A stretch of 64,000 nucleotides of DNA from Paraplanobispora siamensis. GTDB lineage: Bacteria > Actinomycetota > Actinomycetes > Streptosporangiales > Streptosporangiaceae. Below are positions 41,012-49,795 of the stretch, piece after piece (position 1 is the stretch's first letter; each line of letters starts with the position of its first letter). Location: the NCBI RefSeq assembly GCF_016863175.1, contig NZ_BOOJ01000024.1, positions 1 through 64,000 of the forward strand, in the 5' to 3' direction. The translations under genes were made by a program, and so were the position numbers. Below the pieces are notes generated by a model, which did no database searches, was not told the origin of the DNA, and worked only from the letters and a program-made list of their open reading frames with translations.

Positions 41012-44000
41012 CCGAGACCACGACACCGCCCGCGCCCGGGGAACTGCCGGCCGGGACCGCGACCGCGCCGCCCGCGACCGCGGACCTGTCGGATGCCAAG
41101 CGGGCGCTGCTCGCCCGGCGGCTGCGGCGCCGGGAGGAGACCAGGGCGATCACGCCCCGCCCGCCCGGCACCGCCCCGCCGCTCTCCCACGCCCAGGAGC
41201 GCCTGTGGTTCCTGGAGCAGTACCGGCCGGGCATGACCGCCTACACCGTCCCCGCCGTCGTCCGGCTGCGCTGCCCGCTCGACGAGGACGCCCTGCGCCG
41301 CGCCCTGGCGGGGGTCGCCGCCCGCCACGAGGCGCTGCGGATGCGGTTCCCGACCACCGAGGACGGCACCGCGGAGCTGGTCGTCGACGAGCCCGGGCCG
41401 GTCCGGCTCGACGTCGCCGAGGCGGCGGACGAGGACGCGGCGCTGGAGCTGTTCGACGCGGAGCTGGCCGTACCGTTCGACCTGGAGCGCGGCCCGCTGC
41501 TGCGCGCCGTACTGGCCAGGATCGCGCCCGACGACCACATGCTGCTGGTCGCCGCGCACCACGCCGTCGTCGACGGCTGGTCCTACGACATCGTCTTCCG
41601 GGAACTGCTCGCCCTGTACGACGGCGAGACCCCGCCGCCCCCGCCGATCGGCTACGGCGACTACGCGATCTGGCAGCGCGGGCGCGACCTGCGCCGCGAG
41701 ATCGACCACTGGCGCGACCGGCTGGCCGGGCTGCCCGCGATCGAGCTGCCCACCGACCGGCCGCGCCCGGCCGAGCAGGGCTACGACGGCGCCGCGCTCC
41801 CCGTCCGCATCGACGCCGATCTCACCCGGCGGCTCACCGAGCTGGGCCGCAGCGTGAACGCCACGCCGTACATGACGCTGCTGGCGGCCTACCAGGTGCT
41901 GCTGGCGCGCTACTCGGGACAGACGGACTTCGGGGTCGGCTCGCCGGTGGCCGGGCGCGGCCTGCCCGAGCTGGAGAACGTCGTCGGCATGTTCGTCAAC
42001 ACGCTGGTGCTCCGGGCGGACCTGGACGGCGACCCGCCGTTCACCGCGTTCCTGGAGCGGGTGCGGGAGAGCGCGCTGGACGCCTACGCCCACCAGGAGC
42101 TGCCGTTCGACCGCCTGGTCACCGAGCTGAACGTGGTGCGCGACGTCAGCCGCGCCCCGCTGGCCCAGGTCTCCTTCGCCCTGCAGAACTACGCCGACGG
42201 CGGCGACGACCCGCGGCTGACCTATCTCCCCCCGCCGGTCAGGACCACCCGCCACGATCTGGCGCTGTACCTGTTCGAGACCCCCGAGGGGCTGACCGGG
42301 CACTTCACCTACAACACCGAGCTGTTCGACCGGGAGACCGTGGAACTGCTGGCGGCCCGGTTCGAGACGCTGCTGCGCTCCGTCGTCGCCGCCCCGGACA
42401 CCCCGGTCGGGCAGCTGTCGATCCTCTCCGGCGACGAGCGGGACCTCGTGCTGCGCCTGGGCTCGGCCGCCGATCCGCAGCCGACCGGCCACCGCCTGCT
42501 CGGCGACATCGTGACCGCCCAGGCCGCGCTGACCCCGGACGCGACCGCCGTGGTCTGCGAGCCCGCCCCCGGCGGGGCGCCGGGCGGTTCCCCGGCCCGG
42601 CTGACCTACGCCGGGCTGGACCGCCGGACGAAGGCGATCGCCGCGCTGCTGCGCGGGAGGCACGGCGTCGGCCCGGACGTCCGGGTCGGCGTCCTGCTCG
42701 ACCGCTCCACCGACCTGGCCGCGGCCGTCCTCGGCGTGCTGGCCGCGGGCGGCGCCTACGTCCCGCTCGACCCCAAGCAGCCGCGCGACCGGCTGGCGTA
42801 CATGCTGCAGGACTCCGGGGCCGTCGCCGTCCTGACCACCGCCGACCAGCGGGACCTCGTCCCGGACGGCTGCCCGGTGGTCTGCCTGGACACCGAGACA
42901 CTGGAGGAGACCGGGTTCGAGGATCCCGGGACCGCCCCCGGGCACCTGGCGTACGTGATCTACACCTCCGGCACGACCGGGCGGCCCAAGGGCGTCGGCG
43001 TCCAGCACCGGCAGGTGCTGAACTACCTGGCAGGGGTCCGCGAGCGCTTCGCCGTCGAGCCGGGGTCGGTCTTCACCCTGCTCCAGTCGCTCTCCTTCGA
43101 CTTCGGTGTGACGATCTTCTATCTGTCGCTGCTCACCGGGGGCGAGCTGCACCTGCTCGACCCGCAGGCCCCGGTCGAGGACCTCGCCGGGCCGCTGGGC
43201 CGTACCGACTACCTGAAGATGACCCCGTCCCACCTCGCCTCGCTCCTCGCCGCCGCGGACCCCCGTGAGCTGCTCCCGCGCAAGCTGCTCATCCTCGGCG
43301 GCGAGGCCTCCACCTGGTCGTGGGCCAGGGAACTGGCCGGGCACACGAGCGTGGCCAACCACTACGGGCCCACCGAGGCCACGGTCGGCGTGGCCACCCA
43401 CGCCGTCACCTCCGCGCCGGAGACCGCGCTGACCCTGCCGGTCGGCGGTCCGCTGCCCGGCGTCCGGCTGTACGTGCTGGACGAGCACCTGCGCCTGGTG
43501 CCGCCCGGCATGATCGGCGAGATCTACATCGGCGGCGACCGCCTGGCCCGCGGCTATCTCGGGCAGCCGGGCCTGACCGCCGACCGCTTCCTGCCCGACC
43601 CGTACGGCACGCCCGGCTCCCGCATGTACCGCACCGGCGACCTCGGCCGCTGGCTGCCCACCGGGGAGCTGTCCTTCCTGGGCCGCCGCGACCTGCAGGT
43701 CAAGGTCCGCGGCTACCGGGTGGAGCTGCCGGAGATCGAGTCGGTCCTGGCCGACCAGGAGGAGATCGCGCAGGCCGTCGTGGAGCTGCGCGGCGACCGG
43801 CTGGTCGGCTATCTCGTCGGCGAGCGCGTCCCGGTGGGCGAGCTGCGCGCCAGGCTCGCCGACCGGCTGCCCGAGTACATGATCCCTGGGCGGTTCGTCT
43901 GGCTGGACGAGCTGCCCCTGAAGTCGCACGGCAAGGTCGACCGCGCCCGGCTCCCCGAGCCCGGCGACGAGCGCCCCGACGACGCCGGGTTCGCACCGCC

Positions 44001-46596
44001 CGAGACGCCCCTGGAAGAGGGCGTCGCGCAGGTGTGGGCCGAGGTGCTCGGGCTGGCCCGGGTCGGCGTGCTGGACGACTTCTTCGACCTGGGCGGACAT
44101 TCGCTGCTCGCCGCACAGGTGGTCGCCCGCCTGCGGAGGATCATCCCCGCGGGCGGGCGCCAGGTCAGCATCCTCGACCTGTTCAAGCACCGGACCGTCC
44201 GCGAGCTGGCCCGGCTCGCCGAGACCGCCGCCGACGGACCGCGCCCGCTCCTGCACCGCCTCACCCCGCCCCGCCCCGCCACGACGCTGGCCGGGACCCT
44301 GGTCTGCGTGCCGTACAACGGCGGCAGCGCGGCCATCTACCAGCCGCTGGCCGACGAGCTCCCGCAGGACTGGGCGCTGCACGCGGTGGCGGTCCCCGGC
44401 CAGGAGCTGGGCCTGTCCGAGGAGACCCGGCCGGTCGCCGAGGTCGCCGAGGGCTGCGTGGCGGAGATCCTGGCCGGTGTCCGCGGCCCGGTCGTGCTGT
44501 ACGGCCACTGCGGGCTGGGCGTCATGCTCACCGTGGAGATCGCGCGCCGCCTGGAGGCCGCCGGACGGGCCGTCGAGGCCGTCTACCTCGGCGGGATCTT
44601 CCCCTTCGCCCGGCCGTCCTCCCTGCTGGGCAGGGTCGCCGACCTGCTCGACCGGTTCCGCAGCGACCAGGCGTGGGCCAACGCGCTGCGCGCGGCCGGG
44701 CTCGACATCGACGAGCTCAGCCGCGAGGAGCTCGCGATGATGATCGAGAACCGGCGGGAGGGCACCCGGGAGACCGAGCGCTACTTCACCCGGCTGCTGG
44801 CCGAGGGGGTCGAACCGCTCCGGGCGCCGATCGTCTCGGTCGTGGGCGAGCGCGACCCGGCGACGGAGTTCTACCAGGAGCGCTACCGCGAGTGGCACCT
44901 GCTGACCGGTTCCGCGTCACTGGTCGTCCTGGACGAGGCGGGGCACTTCTTCCTGAAGTACCGGGCGGCGGAACTGGCCGACATTATCACCGGCGCGCAC
45001 CACGCCGTCGCCTCCGGCGAGACCGGGTCGCTGCGCCGTACGGAGCGGTCGACCTGGTGGCTGGAGGGCGTCTCCCACCGGCCCCCGGGCGCCGCGGACT
45101 CCCCGGACGCCTCGGATCCGGCGGCCTCCACGGATGCCCCGGGCTCCTCGGGCGCTCCGGCCTCGGCGGGCACCCCCGGCACGATCCGGCCCCTCCCCTC
45201 CGGGACGGAGGCCTCCGGCGGGCCGGCGCCGAGCATGAAGCGCTTCGGGGCGGTGGCCGCCGGGCAGCTGGTGTCGATCATCGGATCGTCGCTCACCGAG
45301 TTCGCGGTTCCGCTGTGGATCTACGTCACCACCGGCTCGCTCGCGAACTTCGCGCTGTTCTCGGTCCTGGCCCTGCTGCCCGGCCTGCTGGTCTCCCCGC
45401 TGGCCGGAGCGCTGGTCGACCGCTACGACCGGCGCCGCGTCATGCTGGCCGGGGACGTCGGCGCGTTCGGCACCCAGCTCGGCCTCGGCGTCCTGCTGTG
45501 GACGGGCAACCTGCAGGTGTGGCACATCTATCCGCTGCTGGTCGTGCTCTCGGTCTCGCTGACCTTCCAGCGTCTGGCCTACAACTCCGCGATCCCGCAG
45601 CTGGTCCCCAAACGCTTCCTCGGTCATGCCAACGGTGTGGTCCAGATGGTCACCGGGACGGCGCAGCTGGTCGTCCCGCTGGCCGCCGTCGGCCTGATGG
45701 CGGTCATCGGCCTGGAGGGCATCCTCATCCTGGACGTCGTCTCCTACGTGTTCGCGATCACGGTCCTGCTCCTGGTCCGCTTCCCGAAGACGATGGCGGC
45801 CAGGCGCCGCGAGTCGCTGGTCGCCGAGATGGTCGAGGGCTGGAAGTTCTCCTGGGGCAACCGGTGGTTCCGCGCGATGCTGATCTTCTTCCTGGTGCTG
45901 AACGTCTTCCTGTCCCCGCTGTTCCTGCTCATCTCGCCGCTCGTGCTGGGCTTCAGCACCCTGGCCGACGTGGGCCGCGTCTCGTTCTTCGGCGGGCTCG
46001 GCGTCTTCCTCGGCGGTCTGGTGATCACCGTCTGGGGTGGCCCGCGCCGCCTGCGGATGCGCGGCGTGCTGCTGACCACCCTGGCTCTGGCCCTCTTCTG
46101 CCTGGTCACCGGGGTGCGGGAGGACCTGGTGGTGATCGCGGTGGGCGCGTTCGGCATGTCGTTCTGGCTGGCCGTGCTCAACGGCGTCTACGCCACGATC
46201 GTGCAGGTCAAGGTGCCGCAGCGGTTCCACGGCCGGGTCATGGCGCTGAACCAGCTCATCGCCCTGTCGGCGCTGCCGGTCGGCTTCGGCCTGGTCGCGC
46301 CGTACGGCAGCGCCCTGTTCGAGCCGCTGCTGCTGCCCGGCGGGCCGCTGGCCGGCACCGTCGGCGCGGTGATCGGCGTCGGCGAGGGGCGCGGCGTCGG
46401 CCTGATGTACGTGCTGTTCGCGGTCGCGATCGCGGTCATCGCGCTGGTCGCGATGCGGACCCGGACCCTGTCCCGCTTCGACACGGAGATGCCGGACGCC
46501 GTCCCGGACGACCTGGTCGGCCTGCGGGCCGTACAGGAGCGCGCCGACGCGGAGGACGCGGAACCCGTCGCGAAGGTGATCATGCTCCGGAGGTGA
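41008..46596 (+). CDS. NRPS C-A-T-thioesterase fused to an MFS exporter
   Basis: An 1862-residue fusion. C domain: LSHAQERLWFLEQ from residue 59, HHAVVDG at 184-190. A domain: YTSGTTGRPKG at 652; the pocket read by eye is D-F-T-K-I-G-H-V-G-K, close to Asp/hydroxy-Asp codes (DLTKVGHIGK), so an Asp-like residue is predicted. T domain: LGGHSL, Ser1032. Thioesterase: GHCGLG with Cys1168 replacing the usual Ser, Asp1283 and His1313 completing a triad. A Pro/Ser/Ala linker (about 1345-1409) leads to a twelve-helix MFS transporter (1410-1830) with LVDRYDRRRVML as its loop motif. The ATG at 45235 before the MFS part has no ribosome binding site, so I see no separate gene. It terminates the plus operon. 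Confidence 0.93.
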   Translation: MTETTTPPAPGELPAGTATAPPATADLSDAKRALLARRLRRREETRAITPRPPGTAPPLSHAQERLWFLEQYRPGMTAYTVPAVVRLRCPLDEDALRRALAGVAARHEALRMRFPTTEDGTAELVVDEPGPVRLDVAEAADEDAALELFDAELAVPFDLERGPLLRAVLARIAPDDHMLLVAAHHAVVDGWSYDIVFRELLALYDGETPPPPPIGYGDYAIWQRGRDLRREIDHWRDRLAGLPAIELPTDRPRPAEQGYDGAALPVRIDADLTRRLTELGRSVNATPYMTLLAAYQVLLARYSGQTDFGVGSPVAGRGLPELENVVGMFVNTLVLRADLDGDPPFTAFLERVRESALDAYAHQELPFDRLVTELNVVRDVSRAPLAQVSFALQNYADGGDDPRLTYLPPPVRTTRHDLALYLFETPEGLTGHFTYNTELFDRETVELLAARFETLLRSVVAAPDTPVGQLSILSGDERDLVLRLGSAADPQPTGHRLLGDIVTAQAALTPDATAVVCEPAPGGAPGGSPARLTYAGLDRRTKAIAALLRGRHGVGPDVRVGVLLDRSTDLAAAVLGVLAAGGAYVPLDPKQPRDRLAYMLQDSGAVAVLTTADQRDLVPDGCPVVCLDTETLEETGFEDPGTAPGHLAYVIYTSGTTGRPKGVGVQHRQVLNYLAGVRERFAVEPGSVFTLLQSLSFDFGVTIFYLSLLTGGELHLLDPQAPVEDLAGPLGRTDYLKMTPSHLASLLAAADPRELLPRKLLILGGEASTWSWARELAGHTSVANHYGPTEATVGVATHAVTSAPETALTLPVGGPLPGVRLYVLDEHLRLVPPGMIGEIYIGGDRLARGYLGQPGLTADRFLPDPYGTPGSRMYRTGDLGRWLPTGELSFLGRRDLQVKVRGYRVELPEIESVLADQEEIAQAVVELRGDRLVGYLVGERVPVGELRARLADRLPEYMIPGRFVWLDELPLKSHGKVDRARLPEPGDERPDDAGFAPPETPLEEGVAQVWAEVLGLARVGVLDDFFDLGGHSLLAAQVVARLRRIIPAGGRQVSILDLFKHRTVRELARLAETAADGPRPLLHRLTPPRPATTLAGTLVCVPYNGGSAAIYQPLADELPQDWALHAVAVPGQELGLSEETRPVAEVAEGCVAEILAGVRGPVVLYGHCGLGVMLTVEIARRLEAAGRAVEAVYLGGIFPFARPSSLLGRVADLLDRFRSDQAWANALRAAGLDIDELSREELAMMIENRREGTRETERYFTRLLAEGVEPLRAPIVSVVGERDPATEFYQERYREWHLLTGSASLVVLDEAGHFFLKYRAAELADIITGAHHAVASGETGSLRRTERSTWWLEGVSHRPPGAADSPDASDPAASTDAPGSSGAPASAGTPGTIRPLPSGTEASGGPAPSMKRFGAVAAGQLVSIIGSSLTEFAVPLWIYVTTGSLANFALFSVLALLPGLLVSPLAGALVDRYDRRRVMLAGDVGAFGTQLGLGVLLWTGNLQVWHIYPLLVVLSVSLTFQRLAYNSAIPQLVPKRFLGHANGVVQMVTGTAQLVVPLAAVGLMAVIGLEGILILDVVSYVFAITVLLLVRFPKTMAARRRESLVAEMVEGWKFSWGNRWFRAMLIFFLVLNVFLSPLFLLISPLVLGFSTLADVGRVSFFGGLGVFLGGLVITVWGGPRRLRMRGVLLTTLALALFCLVTGVREDLVVIAVGAFGMSFWLAVLNGVYATIVQVKVPQRFHGRVMALNQLIALSALPVGFGLVAPYGSALFEPLLLPGGPLAGTVGAVIGVGEGRGVGLMYVLFAVAIAVIALVAMRTRTLSRFDTEMPDAVPDDLVGLRAVQERADAEDAEPVAKVIMLRR

Positions 46597-47197
46597 CGAC
46601 CTCGGCCGCCGCCCCGCGCGGGGACAGGGCGGCGGCCGGGCGCAGCGCCAGCAGCAGTCCCAGCACGGCGTAGGAGCCCAGCAGCCAGGCGGCGCTCACA
46701 TAGACGCCCACCCCCATCCCGATCGTGTTCTTCACCGGGATCATGATGAGCAGCCAGGCCCCGCAGGCCAGCGGATACCAGCGCAGCGGGCCGCGCCACC
46801 GGCCCGCCGCGGCCACGGCGACGCCCATGATCAGAGTGCACAGGTTGGCCAGCGGCCAGCACACGTCCGTCACGACCAGCCAACCTGTCAGCTCGTCGTG
46901 GGAGCGGTAGCCGAAGGAGGCGATGTTGTACACCAGCGCCCCCACCAGCAGGACGAACTGCACGATCGGGATCACCCGGCCCCCGGCGGCGGCCCGGGTC
47001 GCCATGATCGTCCAGGTGAGCGCGGCGACGCCCAGCAGGTAGAGGATCCCGGTGACGGTCCCGAAGTGATCGATGCGCGTCTGGATGGTCTCGCCCGCCA
47101 TGATCGTCCCCGCCGCCCAGGCGACCGCTCCGACGGACAGCGCCACCCCCGCGAGGCGTATCCGCGTCAGCGGCTTCTCCGTGGTGCGTTCTTCCAT
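46580..47197 (-). CDS. Multi-pass membrane protein, unknown function
   Basis: A 205-residue protein with about six hydrophobic segments, starting with VALSVGAVAWAAGTIMAG and ending with AAWLLGSYAVLGLLLAL. I recognise no family. AAGGGA lies seven bases before the ATG at 47197. Its last six codons overlap the end of the NRPS-MFS gene on the other strand (17 bases). It may be an accessory to the two-component system that diverges from it, or unrelated. Confidence 0.75.
   Translation of the reverse strand: MEERTTEKPLTRIRLAGVALSVGAVAWAAGTIMAGETIQTRIDHFGTVTGILYLLGVAALTWTIMATRAAAGGRVIPIVQFVLLVGALVYNIASFGYRSHDELTGWLVVTDVCWPLANLCTLIMGVAVAAAGRWRGPLRWYPLACGAWLLIMIPVKNTIGMGVGVYVSAAWLLGSYAVLGLLLALRPAAALSPRGAAAEVVTSGA
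46604..46637. terminator. Hairpin after the NRPS-MFS gene, inside the convergent gene
   Basis: A perfect 11-bp stem, GGCCGCCGCCC (46604-46614) with its complement (46627-46637), begins eight bases after the plus-strand stop. It lies within the 3' coding end of the membrane protein gene. Confidence 0.65.
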
Positions 47198-47406
47198 GGC
47201 GGTTCCCTTCGTGGTCGGTCTCCGTCGCTCTCGTCGTCCGGAGGAGACCAGCGTCGGCGCGGCGCGTCCCGGGCGGCCAGGGAGCGCGCGGCCGTCGCCG
47301 TCCCGGATCGGCCCGTCTCCGGCGGGGGCGGCGATCCCCGGCCCGAAGGACGGGCGTCCCGTCCCGCCGGGACGGCGGACCCGGGAGGCAGGGACCCTCG
47401 TAATGG

Positions 47407-47412
47407 GACAAT
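47407..47412 (+). promoter_or_regulatory. -10 box for leaderless histidine kinase gene
   Basis: GACAAT is followed by six bases and the GTG at 47419, with no ribosome binding site. Confidence 0.45.
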
Positions 47413-47418
47413 TCGGAC

Positions 47419-49641
47419 GTGGCTCCTCACCCTGACCCCGGAACTCCCACCGGACCCGGCGTCTCCGCCGACGTCCCGGATCCGGCGGTCCCGACCGGGT
47501 CCCGTACCTCCGGAGGCAGCCGGGACGCCGGGGTGTCGCGCCTCCTCGGCGCCGGGCCGTACGACCGGCTGATCAGGACGGCGGCCCTCGTCCTGGCCGT
47601 GCTCTGCGTTCTCGCCGCCACCGGGGGCCTGTGGGCGGGGGCGCGGCTCGGCGGGGCGGTCCGGCCCGACCCGATCGCCTGGCCGTCGTGGACCTCGGCG
47701 GCCGCCGGGCTCGTCCTGGCCGTGGCGGGAGCCGTACTCGTCCACCGCCTGCCCCGGCACCCGATGGCCTGGCTGCTGCTCGGCGGGGGAGCGGTGGTCT
47801 CCGCCGGGGGATTCTGCGCCGCCTACGCCGGGCTGTCCGTCCTGCGGCACGGCGGCGACCTGCCGCTCACCACGGCCGCGCTGTTCGTCGGCGGGCGCTC
47901 CGGCCCACTGGAGAACCTGATCGTCCCCCTGGTGCTGCTGCTGTTCCCCGACGGGAGGCTGCCCTCGCCGCGCTGGCGCCTGCCGGCCGGAGTGGCGCTG
48001 GGCTGCGTCGGGCTGGTGATCCTGATCCTGTTCACCATCCCGTGGCGGATCATCTCCGAGGGCGACCCGGTCTTCCCCGGCCTGGCCGGGATCGAGCTGG
48101 ACCCGATCACCCCCGCGTTGCCTGACCCGGTGTGGCAGGCCACCCGGGTGATCATCGTGGGGCTCCTGCTGGTCAGTGTGGCCATCCCGGTGGCGGCCTT
48201 CGTCGGCCGGTTCCGCGGCTCCGACCCCGAGCTGCGCGTACGGCTGCGCTGGATGCTGCTCGCGGCCCTGGTCAACCTCGTGATCATCGCTGCGATCTTC
48301 GCCCTCAGGCCCTACGTGCCGAACGTCGTGGAGGTGCTGTGGCCGGTCTGCCTGGGCGTCGTCGCGCTCGCCGTCATCATCGCCGTCGTCCGGCACCGGC
48401 TCTACGACGTGGACCTGCTGCTCGGCCGGGCGATCCTGTACGGCGGCCTGGCCGCGGCCGTGATCACCGTGGACACGGCCGTCTTCGTGGCCGCGGGCAC
48501 GCTGGTCGACGACCCCGTGGCCGCGGTGGTCGGCGCCGGGGCGGTCGGGGTGCTCTACGCGCCGCTGCGGCTGCGCATCCAGCGCTGGACCGACCGGGTC
48601 CTGACCGGCAGGGACGATCCGTACGACGTGGTCTCCGCGCTGGCCGAACGGCTGGAGGAGTCCGTCGGCCCGGACGAGCTGCTGCGCGAGGTGGCCCTGG
48701 TGCTGTCGACCGCGTTCCGCTCGCCGTACGTCCGGGTCGAGCTGGACCGATCCGGCGGGGGCACGCACGTCGTCGAGCACGGCGCCCCCCGTGACGACGT
48801 GGTGGTGCTGCCCTTCGCCTACCGGGAGACGCAGATCGGACGGCTGGCCCTGGTGCCCCGCACCGGCGCCCGGCTGTCCGACGCCGACCAGCGACTGCTG
48901 GCCGACGTCCTGCGCCAGGCCGCCGCGGCCGCCCGGGCCACCGCGCTCACCGAGGAGATCCAGCGCAGCCGCGAGCAGCTCGTCACCGGCGTCGCGGAGG
49001 AACGCCGCAGGCTCCGCCGGGACCTGCACGACGGCCTCGGCCCCCTGCTCGCCGGGGCCGCCCTCAAGATCGAGGCGGCCCGCAACCTGGCCGGACGGGA
49101 CCTGACGGCCGCCGACGCGGCCCTGGCCGACGTGCGCGGGGACCTTTCCACGGTGCTGGCGGACGTGCGCCGCCTGGTGCACGACCTGCGCCCTCCGGCG
49201 CTGGACCAGTTCGGGCTGGCCGGGGCGGTGGAAAAGCGGGCGGCCGGGTTCGCCGGGGGCGCCCTGGAGGTGAGCGTCCGCGCCGAGGGCGACCTGTCGG
49301 GACTGCCGGCCGCGGTCGAGGTCGCCGCCTACCGGATCGCGACCGAGGCGCTGGCCAACGTCTCCCGCCACGCCCGGGCCACCGTCTGCGCGGTCCGGCT
49401 GTCCGCCGTCCCGGACGCCCTGGAGGTGGAGGTCACCGACGACGGGCTCGGCCTGCCGCCCGTGATCTCCGCCGGCGTCGGCCTGGTCGCCATGCGCGAA
49501 CGCGCCGAGGAACTGGGCGGGCACTGCACGGTGACGCCCCGACCCGTCGGCGGCACCCGGGTCCACGCGTTCATCCCGTACGGCACCGCCGCCCGCGCTC
49601 AGTCCCCGGTCCCCGCCGGTACGGCCCGGAGCCCGGGATGA
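47419..49641 (+). CDS. NarL-type sensor histidine kinase
   Basis: A 740-residue kinase. A Pro/Gly-rich cytoplasmic N-terminus (about 45 residues) precedes eight or nine membrane helices (about 50-380), a GAF-like region, and a HisKA_3 dimerisation domain with the phospho-acceptor His537 in RRLRRDLHDGLGP. The HATPase_c domain has NVSRHARA and TDDGLGLPP. There is no large extracellular domain, so the signal is probably sensed in or at the membrane. It is paired with the response regulator 154 bases downstream. Its position beside the NRPS cluster makes cluster control possible but not shown. Confidence 0.92.
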   Translation: MAPHPDPGTPTGPGVSADVPDPAVPTGSRTSGGSRDAGVSRLLGAGPYDRLIRTAALVLAVLCVLAATGGLWAGARLGGAVRPDPIAWPSWTSAAAGLVLAVAGAVLVHRLPRHPMAWLLLGGGAVVSAGGFCAAYAGLSVLRHGGDLPLTTAALFVGGRSGPLENLIVPLVLLLFPDGRLPSPRWRLPAGVALGCVGLVILILFTIPWRIISEGDPVFPGLAGIELDPITPALPDPVWQATRVIIVGLLLVSVAIPVAAFVGRFRGSDPELRVRLRWMLLAALVNLVIIAAIFALRPYVPNVVEVLWPVCLGVVALAVIIAVVRHRLYDVDLLLGRAILYGGLAAAVITVDTAVFVAAGTLVDDPVAAVVGAGAVGVLYAPLRLRIQRWTDRVLTGRDDPYDVVSALAERLEESVGPDELLREVALVLSTAFRSPYVRVELDRSGGGTHVVEHGAPRDDVVVLPFAYRETQIGRLALVPRTGARLSDADQRLLADVLRQAAAAARATALTEEIQRSREQLVTGVAEERRRLRRDLHDGLGPLLAGAALKIEAARNLAGRDLTAADAALADVRGDLSTVLADVRRLVHDLRPPALDQFGLAGAVEKRAAGFAGGALEVSVRAEGDLSGLPAAVEVAAYRIATEALANVSRHARATVCAVRLSAVPDALEVEVTDDGLGLPPVISAGVGLVAMRERAEELGGHCTVTPRPVGGTRVHAFIPYGTAARAQSPVPAGTARSPG

Positions 49642-49795
49642 CGCCCGGCGGAACCCGTCCGGGAAGCCGTCCTCCCCCGGTCTGACGGGCCGAGGTCACC
49701 TCCCGTGGTGAGGCGTCCGGGAGGGCGTCGCGGGGGCGGGTAGCCTATGACCCTCCCGGGCCGGAGCCCGCGAGGTCCGCACCGAAAGAGATCCG

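Noticed and set aside
40939-44898. A 1319-codon open frame on the minus strand opposite the NRPS-MFS gene
   Set aside because: Its His/Asp/Gly/Val/Arg-rich composition is typical of antisense frames in GC-rich DNA. No domain is recognisable and the plus strand carries clear NRPS motifs.
45235-46596. Separate MFS transporter gene starting at ATG 45235
   Set aside because: No ribosome binding site and a continuous frame with the NRPS; NRPS/MFS fusions are known in actinobacteria.
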